Origin: Populus alba
Lineage: Eukaryota > Streptophyta > Magnoliopsida > Malpighiales > Salicaceae
Direction of reading: 5' to 3'
NCBI RefSeq assembly: GCF_005239225.2
Contig: NC_133292.1
Coordinates: 12,549,965-12,613,964 of the forward strand
Length of the DNA: 64,000 nt
Part shown: positions 42,931-54,094 of the stretch, in pieces
Layout: each line of letters starts with the position of its first letter
Position numbering within the stretch: position 1 is the first letter of the stretch
The notes under the pieces: model-generated
Databases searched by the model: none
Told to the model about the DNA's origin: nothing
The model's input: the letters and a program-made list of their open reading frames with translations, nothing else
Translations under genes and position numbers: made by a program

Positions 42931-42976
42931 TTTTTCTTCGTTCTCAGAGCTTTCTATCTGAAGTAGCAGTTCTGTG

Positions 42977-44415
42977 CATAGTTATTAAACCCGGCCCGGG
43001 GGTTGACCCGGCCAAGGGGCCGGGTCTCGGGTTTCATGGGTCAACCCGGGTTAACCCGGGTCAACCCGGATTATCCGGGTTGATTAAAAAAAATTAATAT
43101 TTTATATGAAAAAATCCATGTAAAATATGGGATAAAAAAATTGGTTTAAATATTTCAACTTAAAATGATAACATAGTATCTTTTCAAAGTGGGGTTTAAA
43201 GCCCTTTCATATATATACTTTATGTTTACATGAAAAAATCATGTTTTTCAATGTGGGATTTGAAACCCATTAGTATATATACTCTATGTTCCCAAGGAAA
43301 AAATCATGTTTTTTCAATGTGGGATAAAAAACCTTTTGGTTTAAATACTTCAACTTAAAGGGATAACATAGTATCTTTTCAAAATGGGGTTTAAAGCCCT
43401 TTCATATATATACTCTATGTTTACATGAAAAAAATCATGTTTTTTCAATGTGGGATTTGAAACCCATTGGTATATATACTCTATATTCCCAAGGAAAAAA
43501 TCATGTTTTTCAATGTGGGATAAAAAACCTTTTAGTTTAAATACTTCAACTTAAAAGGATAAAATAGTATCTTTTCAATGTGGGATTTGAAGCCCTTTCA
43601 TATATATACTCTATGTTTTTTATCCCACATTAAAAAAAACATAACTTTTTCATGGGAACATAGAGTATATATACCAATGGGTTTCAAATCCCACATTGAA
43701 AAAACATGATTTTTTTCATGTAAATATAGAGTATATATATGAAAGGGCTTTAAACCCCACTTTAAAAAGATACTATGTTATCCCTTTAAGTTGAAGTATT
43801 TAAACCAAAAGGTTTTTTATCCCACATTGAAAAAACATGATTTTTCCTTGGGAACATAGAGTATATATACTAATGGGTTTCAAATCCCACATTGAAAAAA
43901 CATAACTTTTTTCATGGGAACATAGAGTATATATATGAAAGGGCTTCAAATCCCACATTGAAAAGATACTATGTTATCTCTTTAAGTTGAAGTATTTAAA
44001 CCAAAAGGTTTTTTATCCCACATTGAAAAAACATGATTTTTTCCTTGGGAACATAGAGTATATATACTAATGGGTTTCAAATCCCACATTGAAAAAACAT
44101 GATTTTTTCATGTAAACATAGAGTATATATATGAAAGGGCTTTAAACCCCACTTTGAAAAGATACTATGTTATCATTTTAAGTTGAAATATTTAAACCAA
44201 TTTTTTGTATCCTATATTTAAAAAAAAAAAAAAAAAAACCGGGTCTCGTCCGGGTTTGCCCGGGTCACCCGGGTCCCGGGTCGACCCACCGGGTCGCCCG
44301 GGTTTGGCCGGGCTGTTGCCACAGCCGGTCTTTTATTAAACCCGAACCGGTCCAGCCACCGGGTCGACCGGGTCCCGGGTTGACCCGCCGGGCCGGGCCG
44401 GGTTTAATAACTATG
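42977..44415. mobile_element. Foldback non-autonomous DNA transposon, hAT-like, with 8-bp target duplication
   Basis: Perfect 16-bp terminal inverted repeats CATAGTTATTAAACCC / GGGTTTAATAACTATG bound 1439 bp. Identical 8-mers GTTCTGTG flank them at 42969-42976 and 44416-44423, the target duplication length of hAT elements. Inside the ends is a GC-rich zone of CCGGGT repeats (left to about 43080, right from about 44238). The core is AT-rich and palindromic around 43615. There is no transposase, so it is non-autonomous. It lies 46 bp after the RIN1 stop codon, probably in its old 3' UTR. Open frames read through it are artefacts of the repeats. Confidence 0.88.
43157..44200. repeat. Tandem ~195-bp units arranged as a large palindrome
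   Basis: In the left arm the block AACTTAAA(A/G)(T/G)GATAACATAG recurs at 43157 and 43352, with a diverged third copy at 43548: a period of 195-196 bp. Each unit holds two variants of AATGTGGGAT plus TATATATACTCTATG. From about 43620 the same motifs return in complement (CATAGAGTATATATA, ATCCCACATTGAAAA) to about 44200. Confidence 0.85.
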
Positions 44416-45080
44416 GTTCTGTGTTCACGATCAACCCCATATGGCATATTTTATTCCAGATGTGGTAGGGTTTTCCCCTTCTGATTAAGAGTCGGTCTGT
44501 CCTTCGAGAAATTAAGCAGTTGTAAAGGAAAATGAATTATTATATTGTAACAGTTCCAGAGGCGGATTGACATGAACTTTTGAAATGCAATGGTTTATTT
44601 GTTCTGACTTTAAATCCTGTACTAGTGCAACTATGTATTTATTATTGTAGTTTTTACTGTTGCATCTCATATCTATTTCATGGTGAGCACGAAATATTTA
44701 TTGCATGGTTGTTCCAGGATCAACATTGTTTTCAGGGATTAGTTAAAACTAATTGCTATAGCATTACGCAATGTTGTAGTTTGTGGCTTATAGACAATGA
44801 AATGGATGTCTTGCGGTGTGATAAATGGGTATTATGAAAAAACTTTTAATACTTCTTGGGCGGCTATGATTTCTTGGACTAGGGTTTATTATAAATATAT
44901 ATTATGTAATTTTATTTTGACATAGTGAAAATAAAAGCTCTTTATTTCTATGGATATAAACATATTGCCTAACAATAGTTTGTGGCTTATAGGCAGTGAA
45001 GATATTCCTTGGTATGGTAAATGATTATTATGAAAAAATTTAATATGCAACACTAGATAATTTTCGGCAACACCCCATAA
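44416..45080. other. Interval between foldback element and LINE relic
   Basis: This DNA probably continues the old RIN1 3' region. An imperfect direct repeat of about 75 bp, beginning TAGTTTGTGGCTTATAG, occurs at 44777 and 44976. No gene is seen. Confidence 0.4.
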
Positions 45081-47800
45081 GACCTGACAATCTTCAATTA
45101 CCTAACCAAACTTAGTAAGATAACTTACTAAGATTAATAATGTTAGATGTGAGGTAATCCACTACAAGTTTTGAATCAGTTTTCATGATAACACACCTCA
45201 CATTTAATGAAATCAACTTTTGTAACATCTCCTTCAATACTCATACCTCTTTTATTACTAAAGTGAATACTCCTCTAAGTATCTAGCTCTCACAACATAT
45301 AATTATCTCATCATGATCCCTAACAATGTATTTTACTCCTATTGCAAAGATGTCCTAAAAAAACACCGCATCGATATTGCATTTTAACTTTCCTAGTGAT
45401 GGTTTCTCCTATCGTGACAAAAGAGAATGATTGACAAATAATCTATTTCGATATGTCTAAGTTGCTTTCCACTGATTTAAAAAATCAATTCTCCTATTTA
45501 TTGCACCTCATACCATCACCATTTTGTTATGCCAAAGCTTCTCATTATGCTGATTATAACCAAATAATTGTAGTAGTTTGTTCTATCTTCTCCTCGTCCA
45601 ATATAGCAAACAAACTAAAGAATTATTATTGAAAGTTGATTATACATGTTATATGAAAGACCATATTCATCTCTTATCAGCATGCAATTGCTAATGAGCA
45701 TTGAAAAAAGACATGTTCTCTAGATTCCTATACCCCTTCACAAGCAGCATAGATTTCAAGAACTTTTATTCCCTTTTCAATTAATCTGTTACGAGTTGGA
45801 ATGCAATATTGACACACGAACTAAAGAAAATGTTTAATCATTGGAGGGGTCTTCAAATTCCATTATTTACGCCAATCTCTATTGTGTGATCTCCTAGATT
45901 AGGCTTGTTGATGTCAATAACAACATGATAGCGAGATTTACACGAGTAAACACCTGTTTTGGTATGATACTAGATGATGTTGTCCTCTACTTGTGTTGTT
46001 GATAATGAGATGATCATGATAACAATAACATCCATTGGAGAAAACAATGCCTCCATTACATTTTCATCCCAACAAGCTACCCCTTTAGTCATCAAATAAC
46101 AAACCCATTCCAATTCCAGGCCTTCAATCATAGGTGTTTCTAACAATAGATTTACACGAGTAAACACCTGTTTTGGTATGGTGCTAGATGATATTGTCCT
46201 CTACTTGTCTTGTTGATAATGAGATGATCATGATAACAATGCCTCCATTAAATTTTCATCCCAACAAGCTACCTCTTTAGTCATCAAATAACAAACCCGT
46301 TTCAATTCCAGGCCTTTAATCATAAGTGTTTCTAATAATCTGTTAGGACCTGTAGAAAACCACGGATCCTTCCACACTTTCACCTTTGTGCCCTTGCTAA
46401 TATACCATCTACAACTTCTATTTATAACCTCCAGAGAACTAAGAATGCTATGTCAAATAAAGCTCGATCCATGCCCTAGATTGGCATTTTAAAAAATCCT
46501 CTCTTGGATAGTATTTATCTTAAATGATTCAGCTCGCTAACGAGTGTGGTTTGGCTACTAACTTTCATCCTAGTTTGCTAAGTAAAGCCAAATTGAAGTT
46601 GTGTAGATGTCGAAAGCCCATGCCCCATCATCTTTTCTTCTACAAAGTCTTTCCCACCTTTGCCATATCATATCTCGTCTATTCTCCTTATTATTCCTCC
46701 ACCAAAAATCATCCATCATTCATTGCAACTCCTAGTATAATGTCAATGTGATAAGAAAGAATCTCATACTATAAGTTGGAAATGCTTGGGCAACTGAAGT
46801 TATCATAATTGTCTTGCCCGCTATAGATAACATACGATTCTTCCATCCATGAATCTGTTTTCACATTATATTCCTAATAAAAGAAAATACAATCCTCTTA
46901 TTCCTTCTAATGAGTGATGGAAAATCCAAGTACCTCCCATGGTTTAATAGAGAGTGGACACCTAAGATATCTGATATGTGTTGCCTGCATTCCATTATAA
47001 CATTTCTACTAAAAAAATTAATGGCCTAATCCAAGAGCCTAACCTAAAGCTAACTCATATTGATATAACAAATATTTAATAATTGTGCCTTTATCATAAT
47101 CATTTGCTCTAAAGAATAATAAATTAGTATCCACAACAAACAAATGGGAAACTAGTGGAGCTGTTTGACTAACTTCACACCTATGTACCTCTTAACATGC
47201 TTTTGCATTCCTGAAATGAGATGTAAAACCTTTACTATAAATAAATACAGGGACAAAGGTTCCCCTTTACATAATCACCTTGAATGTTTTATTGATCCAA
47301 GTTTTATGCCATTAAAACATATGGAGTATAAAACAAACTTCACATAGAGCATCATCAACTCAACCAATTGAGAAGCAAAACCCAATTTTAACAACCTATC
47401 AGTATGCCTTAGCATGCCACAGATGAAACAAGAATGAGACATCCATTTATATTTGAACTGTCATGAATCAAGACCCATCACCGTTACATATTCTTTTCCA
47501 TCTTTTAAGAGGCTGCCTAGCATCAACACGGACTTGTATTCACATAAATTCCTCCATATTCCACCGTTATTATTTAAGTCATAATCCAAAAATATGCCAA
47601 TAAAATTCCCTAAATATTGTCCAACAGCCATGGACATGCAGCCTGCTAGTAAATCATGAATTTTGACCTAAAATTCAAGATTATTAATCGTTAGTTGGCC
47701 GGGACTTCACCCTCTTCAATGATGCAATAGCAATAATTGACTATCAAACGTTCACGGAGCCCCATCAAGGCCTCTGTTCGTAAGGTTAAAGCTCTGCAGA
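45080..47800 (-). mobile_element. LINE (L1-type) retrotransposon relic with internal deletion
   Basis: Minus-strand translation in shifting frames gives plant LINE landmarks in order. ORF1 remnants (DUF4283-like) lie near 47560-47750: TFDSQLLLLHH, NNLEF, VKIHDLLAGCMSMAVGQYLG. A zinc knuckle CFICGMLRH (CX2CX4H) lies near 47410-47450. It passes directly, near 47385, into the reverse transcriptase part LGFASQLVELMMLYVKFVLY, then WLCKGEPLSLYLF (47230-47290), LGVHSLLNHGRYLDFPSLIR (about 46930), RMLSIAGKTIMITSVAQAFP (46770-46850), FWWRNNKENRRDMIWQRWE (46640-46720) and a zf-RVT-like end with YHTKTGVYSCKSRYH (about 45940). Endonuclease and the N-terminal reverse transcriptase are missing. Stops and frameshifts are frequent. 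The ends are approximate. Confidence 0.82.
45935..46340. repeat. Tandem duplication (~214 bp) within the LINE relic
   Basis: The block starting GATTTACACGAGTAAACACC occurs at 45935 and again at 46149. The second copy lacks about 22 bp (the ACATCCATTGGAGAAAACA region) and has several substitutions, so the duplication is old. Confidence 0.85.
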
Positions 47801-49001
47801 ATCGTGTCTTTTTTAATGATAATCGAGTACTTCTGAACTATTCAGTGTACTGTTGACATTGTTCGCAATATTCACATGTAGCCTGGAAGCCAAGTCTTCG
47901 AACCAATAGTTAGCTGGTAAATTTTGCGAGTAAGTAGATTTAGATTGGATTTTTATTCTAATTATTTCGGACATTAATCTTTCAAACTTAATTGACTTCA
48001 CATGTGACGTTAATTTGACTCGGCGGCCTACCATTCGTGGGCTTGAGTCAGCTTGGAATGGAAAAACGTGTGAATCCTTCATTTTTCAAAATCGAATATT
48101 ATTTATAGTCAAAACAAATCTTATCCTTGATATATAGTTCATGGCCTTTTGGCATTCTTTATTTTATTCCTTGGTCAATAAAACTGTTAATAAGGAATCC
48201 AATTAAAGAATTGTTTTTCAACTCTGCTGTCTTTTATTTTTGTGTTTTAATTTTAATTTTATTTTTTTTGCTTTAAATTAATAATTTTTAGGTGTTTTTA
48301 AAATCATTTTAATGTACTGATATTAAAAATTATTTTTAAAAAAATAAAAAAATATATTTTAATGTTTTCTGAGTAAAAAGTATTTTGAAAAGCAACCGTA
48401 ACCACATTCTTAAATAAACTAATTGAGTAAAATTATAAAAAAGTTTGATAAACAAGATTTTTACAGAGATTTATTTGTGAAATTTACCATGACATAAAAC
48501 TCATTTTACAGAAAAAATCAATTACATGACTCTGATTAACTAAAGTTTTCACTAGGTTAAAAATTGGGCCGTGGTTATAGCGACGAGGAGAGTTATAGTT
48601 TTTGTAAGGTGTTTAGTTAAAAAGAAAAAAAAAATTCTTAAAATTTCCAAAATTATTTTAAAATAACTAGCTTTTAAACTTCCTGACATTAGATTATCAT
48701 GATGCCACAAGCCAATTTTAATTTTACTATATGAGATTGATTAGTTTCTAGGAAAGACCTAAAGGAAAGTCATTACATTCTCTTTATCAGTTAGAAGGAG
48801 ACCATTAACAGCACTTCAAGAATTTTTACGCGTTTTAATGGGTGACTTTGAATTATGAATCATAGCCATTTTAATATCGCAGCAATGTTTACTTTTTAAA
48901 TGTTTTTTTTGAGGTTTGACCAAATTGTAAGTTACCCATTAAATTACCCAGATTTAATAGGTTGCTGCATCCACCCTCCCAACTAAAAAGAAAAAAATTA
49001 A
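47801..49001. other. Intergenic, AT-rich, with one dispersed-repeat copy
   Basis: Positions 47813-48082 hold a minus-strand open frame of 89 codons next to the LINE ORF1 remnant; it may be LINE 5' sequence but shows no clear motif. The rest is AT-rich with a dispersed repeat copy at 48240-48410. Confidence 0.4.
48240..48410 (+). repeat. Copy of dispersed AT-rich repeat family
   Basis: Contains TGTACTGATATTAAAAATTA, a run of A/T, TATATTTTAATG, and ends AAGCAACCGTAACCACATTC. The ending of the type CAACCGTAACCACA looks like a MITE terminus shared with the copy at 53345. Confidence 0.5.
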
Positions 49002-49204
49002 CACATGGAGTTATGGTCTAGTGGTTGAAGAGACTTGTTTTTTTTCTTTACACCAGGGTTCAAGCCCCACTTGTCTATGTCTGTCATCCCCGCGGTGCCT
49101 TACATGCTCACTAGGCTTGCAGGATGTTCAGTGAGTCCGGGGATTAGTTGTGGTGCGCGCAAGCTGGCCCGGACACCTCGGGCTACCAAAACAAAAAAAA
49201 ATTA
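49002..49204 (+). mobile_element. tRNA-derived SINE
   Basis: A pol III promoter is visible: box A TGGTCTAGTGGT at 49014-49025 and box B GGTTCAAGCCC at 49057-49067. A GC-richer body (CCCCGCGGTGCC, GCTGGCCCGGACACCTCGGG) follows and an A-rich tail ends it. AAAAAAATTAA occurs on both sides (48991-49001 and within the tail to 49205), a plausible target duplication. It is about 200 bp, normal for plant SINEs. The family was not assigned. Confidence 0.82.
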
Positions 49205-49371
49205 AGAGTGTAATTTAATTGATTAGATTTTAGATTTGTTTTTTTAAAGGTCATCTAGTTTTTGAAGATCATCCGATTAAGTCCTGTAAATATTAGGGTT
49301 ATTAAAAGTTTATATGGTCATTAATTTCAGGACCCATAGAATTAATTGAGATATTCATAAGCTGGTCAAAC

Positions 49372-49373
<2 letters not shown>

Positions 49374-49410
<37 letters not shown>
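49374..49410. repeat. AAT trinucleotide microsatellite
   Basis: About twelve uninterrupted ATA/AAT units. Confidence 0.92.
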
Positions 49411-50693
49411 GGTTTTAACTACTAGTGTTATTGCTTAGATATTTACTACTTTCGGTTCGTAAAGGTCACCATGCCCAATATATTAATTCCCACTTCTTCT
49501 GAGATTTTTAGGAAGCAGCGGTTATTGAATGGAGCACAGATAATTAATTTTATAAAATGAAATTTACTAATATTAAACAAAAAAAAAATCATATCCCTCA
49601 TTGAAATTAAATAATACTTGATTATGAGAAAGAAATTTATTTAGTTGGAAGAGAGATTAGGAGAGGCAAGTATTCAATGGTTTGTTGATTAAAAGAAAGG
49701 AATACCCATATAACAAGAAAAAGACAACGTGCATCTCGATATTGATTAATTTTATAATTTTGCATATAATATTTAGTAGAATAACTAATAATCTAATCAT
49801 ACAGCATTTTCAACTCTTAGTAAACTATATAATCATCCTCTTATGTTGTGGTCTTTAAATGACATGAATAATGATGAGTGCTAGCTCACTAATTTTTTTT
49901 ATTATTATTATTAATATAAGTGTCGGATCTAATCATGCGTATCTTGATTAATTTTATAGGTTATAAAATTAATGATCATGTAAACCTTTAATAGTTCTGA
50001 AGTTTGTAAAATTTAAATAATAATATTTATGAAGTAAATTTAAAACTGATCGACTGAATTATATCCCTAAAAGTTAATTTACTGATTATTTATTAATTAA
50101 GAAGCTGGCGGTTTGTAATTTTTTCAATATTCTATGATGGAAGGGAAAACATGGCTGACTTTTTGTGTGTAAATTGATGTGAATAATCAGAAAACTACTG
50201 TGAGATAATGAAATTAATGTCTTCTACGAATCAATTGGCGTTGATTTCAAATTAATTATTGGATTCAAAACCTACAACTATAAAGTAATGAAATTGATTC
50301 AATCCCACTTTATATTTTAATGCAGGGATGCAAGGGTTGGTGCCTTGGCGGAGGCTGAACAGTCCTTCTTGACTGTTTGATGACCCCACCTTGAATTTTT
50401 AAATTTTTTCGTATAGGTTTTGTCTTTCTCTCGAGGAGTTAGGTAGCTTCATTGGTTTAACAGGGTTGTTTATAAGTATAGTTGTGATTGTTTTTTTAAA
50501 GTATTTTTTTTTTTAAAATATATTAAAATGATTGTTTTTATTTTTTAAAAAAGTTATTTTTAAGATCAGTGCATCAAAATAATTTAAAAAATAAAAATAA
50601 ATCATTTTTAATAAAAAAAATAAAATTTTAAACTTTTTTAAAAAATATGAGTTGGCTTGTGTTTTCAAATTATTTTTATCTAGTCATTGACCA
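49411..50693. other. Intergenic AT-rich DNA
   Basis: No gene is supportable. An inverted copy of the dispersed AT-rich repeat lies at 50455-50640 (TATTAAAATGATTG, AAGTTATTTTTAAGATCAGT). Confidence 0.4.
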
Positions 50694-52932
50694 TCAATTA
50701 CTACTCCAACCATATATTAAAGAACTCTAAAACGCGTGGTGTTTTCACTGTAGCAGTTATATAGTTTTTTTTTTTTTTTTTTCCTACTTTTGTTTCTTCT
50801 TCATTTTTTTTACATGTTTTTTTTTTTCATTTTTTTTTACCCAAAATTGACTTCTTTTTTTTTCTTTTTTTCAAAATTATCTTTGCTAATTTTTTTAAAT
50901 ATTGAGCTGGTTGAAAATTTAATTATGTATCTTTTTTCTTTAAAACATTGTGGATTGCTATAATGTACTCATACATTGTTTTTTTTTTTTTTTGTGATTT
51001 GTTTATTCTTTTTTTTTTAAATGGTCTTTGTAGATTTATTTTTTTTTATATTGCATTGGTTAAGAATTTAGCTTTGTAGTTTTTTTTTTAAAAAAAAAAT
51101 ATATATATATATATATATATTTTCAAAATTATTTTTGTTGATTTTATTTTTTTTTACTATTGGGCTGATTTATAATTTAGTTTTTTTAATTTTTTTTCTT
51201 TAAAACACTAGATTGCTGTAGTATTTCTCTACATGGATTTTTTATTAAATAATTTTTTTTTCAAAATTATCTTTGTCGATTTTATTTTTTTTCATATTAA
51301 GCTGATTGAGAATTTAGTTTTGTAGTTATTTAAAACACTGTAGATTGCTATAGTGTTTTCCCATATAATTTTTTGCATTACTACAGTGTTTCTCTACATA
51401 TTTTTTTTTATTGATGTTTTTTTTTCAAATATGTTTTTGTCAAATTTATTTTTTTTCATACTAAACCGGTTAACAATTTGGCTTTTTTCCCCTTAAAACA
51501 TCGTTGATTGCTACAGTGTTTTCCCATATGCTTTTTTTTCTTATGTTTTTTTTTTAAATTGTCTTTGTCGTTTTTATTGTTTTGATATTAAGCTAGTTAA
51601 AAATTACAACTGTAGATTTTCTCATGAAACACTATAGATTGTTATAGTGTTTCCCTGGATGTTTTTTTTCCTTTCATTTTTTTTTTGTTTTATATTTGTC
51701 AAAATTATCTTTATTGAATTTTTTTTTTAATATTGAGCTGGTTAATAATTATAGTTGTATATTTCCTCACAAAACACTACAGATTGCTACAGTGTTTTTT
51801 TAAATGATTTTAATATTTAGCTGGTTGAAAATTTAGCTTTAACTTTCCCCACATGTTTTTTTTTTTTTTTTTTGCTTTTTGTTCTTCCAAAATTGTCATC
51901 TTCTTTTTTTCATTGTTTGTGTTTTTTTCATAAATTTTTTTTGTTGATTTTTTTTTTTAATATTGAGCTGGTTGAGAATATAGCTTTGTAGTTTTTTCCT
52001 TTAAAATATTGTGGATGGTAACAATTTTTTTTTATATGATTTTTTACACAAATCCACAATAATGCACAAGCATGCTACAAGCCCGCGGCATTGCACGAGC
52101 ATGTCACGCCTTTTTACTAATATATTTACTTATTAATATATTATATTATTATAATTATAAATATTATTATATTGTGTTATATGATATTGTATTATATAAC
52201 TATTTTTTCCTCTCTTTTTTCTCTTTTTAATTTTTTTTTAATGAATTTTTTTTGTTTGATTTAGTTTGTTAATGTTTAAATTTTTTTTTATTTAGTTATC
52301 AGATTTTCATGATACGAATCTCGGGTTTGATGGGTTGGCCTGATTTGACAAGTTATTTTTTTTATTTAGTTTAGTTTGTTAAAGTTAATTTTCTTTCAAG
52401 TTAACTTTCATGACACGTGTCCTGGGCTTGACGGGTTAACTTGATTTGATGGGTTAACCCAGTTAATTCTAAGTAAATCTGTCATTTTTTTTCTATTTAG
52501 TTATCAAACTTTCATGATGTGAATCACAGGTTTTACAGGATAACCTGGTTTAAAGAGTTAACCCAATTAATTCAATTTTTTTTCTTTTTCTTCATTAGTT
52601 TTTTCCTTTATGTTGATTTTTTTTCTTTGTTTTTTTTTTTGAATTAATCTATTTAATTATCACACTTTTATTACACGACTTTATAGCTAGACCCACATCT
52701 AATATTCTTGGGTCCGGTGTTGCAGTCAGGCTCGTTTAAATTTAGGTTATGCAAGTTTAATTTTATTATTAATATTATAAATATTACTCTTAGGTCAGGC
52801 TTTGCAGCCAAACTCAAGATTCTTGGATATAGCTTTGCAGAAAAATCTAAAGATTTTTAAATTTTTATTTGTTTTAATATTTTTATGCAAAAAATAATGA
52901 CCTGCGGCATCGCGCGCGGGTCAAGTATCTAG
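50694..52932 (+). mobile_element. Helitron candidate (non-autonomous)
   Basis: The 3' end looks right for a Helitron: a GC-rich hairpin at 52899-52922 (GACCTGCG paired with CGCGGGTC, one G-T wobble), then AAGTAT, then CTAG at 52929-52932 followed by T. A 5' end starting TC after an A is possible at 50694, but is weakly supported. A second, weaker CTAA-T ending lies at 52115-52121 after a GC-rich stretch, so two elements may be nested. There is no helicase gene. The interior is T-rich and repetitive. Confidence 0.4.
50953..52040 (+). repeat. Degenerate T-rich array with GATTGCTACAGTGTTT core
   Basis: The core GATTGCTA(C/T)AGTGTTT recurs in diverged form at 50953, 51211, 51343, 51506, 51638, 51782 and 52014. 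Each is preceded by TTTAAAACACT-like sequence and separated by poly-T, with AAAATTATCTTTG and GAGCTGGTT as further shared blocks. The spacing is about 130-165 bp, or twice that at the ends. Confidence 0.7.
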
Positions 52933-53344
52933 TTGTAATCAAGATGGTGGTGGTTGTATCCTTAAATAATAATAAAAAAATAGATAATTTTTGAATAGAT
53001 ATGACATGTTTTTAAAGAGAGGCAAATTCATTTAATATATATTTATTATTGTTTCTCAAATCAAATATATCATTGTCCTTTTTTATGCATTTTTTTATTA
53101 TATAATATTAATAATCAAACGAATTAAGTATTGTCAATGTTGGTCAAACTATTAATTGATTATTTTTGTATATTACATGAACGAATTGACTAATTTTGTT
53201 AAGATACAAGAACCAAGTTCTAATTGACTCGAGGAGAGCATAAGGAGAAAAATAAATTGTTATAAAATCTTGAATTAAAATAAACCAAATCTAAAACTAA
53301 TTGTGTACAATTAGCTTACATCTTTTGAATTATGCTAATAGCTT

Positions 53345-53790
53345 TATAATTTGTTTGTTTTTATATTTTAAAAGTATTTTTTTGAAAAAATTAAAAAAAC
53401 AATTATTTTTTTATTTTAAATTAATTTTTTAGTGTTTTTTATATCGTTTTGATATGTTGATGTTAAAAATAATTAAAAAAATATAAAAAATATTATTTTA
53501 ATATATTTTCAAACAAAAATAATTTAAAATACAATTGTTACCATATTCCCATATACTCTCTATTATATCTGTTTAATCTTTCCATTGAATTGCTCCTGTC
53601 GCTATTATCAAATAATCTCCAATTAAATTGAATTTTTTTATTTCTTTCTTCACTTAAAATTATTATTATTTTGTATTTTTAAATTTTTTTTGATATGCTG
53701 ATATTAAAGAAGATTTTTAAGAAGTAAAAAAATAAAATTTGAGTGAAAAGCAGTTTTACAACCATCACACTTATACAACACTCCTTGAAT
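53345..53790 (+). repeat. Two adjacent copies of the dispersed AT-rich repeat
   Basis: The first copy carries TTTTGATATGTTGATGTTAA and TATTTTAATATATTTTC and ends in ACAATTGTTACCATATTCCC. The second carries TTTGATATGCTGATATTAAA and ends in CAGTTTTACAACCATCACAC. Both align with the copies at 33175 and 48240. Confidence 0.5.
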
Positions 53791-54059
53791 CAAATCACAT
53801 ATTAAAATTAAAACTAGTTTGACTTTTATTTTTACGTTCATATATTATTTTTATTTTCCAAAATCACCCAAACGTGATCTATTAGGATTTAACAGACCAG
53901 GATTAATAGTCTAAATTTATTATGATAGGTTATTTTTAAGAAAATAAAATAGTTTTTTTCTTCTTTTTTTTAAGAAAAAAACCAACCCGCATTATATTTA
54001 AAATTAGGCTTGCAGGCACGTGTTAGTTCTTCTACAACGAAAAAAAAATGGTCTGATGA

Positions 54060-54062
<3 letters not shown>

Positions 54063-54091
<29 letters not shown>
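54063..54091. repeat. TA microsatellite
   Basis: Perfect dinucleotide run. Confidence 0.9.

Positions 54092-54094
<3 letters not shown>

Noticed and set aside
43157..44200. Regularly spaced repeats that might suggest a CRISPR array
   Set aside because: Repeats are long, AT-rich, inverted about a centre and enclosed by transposon ends; the DNA is a plant genome.
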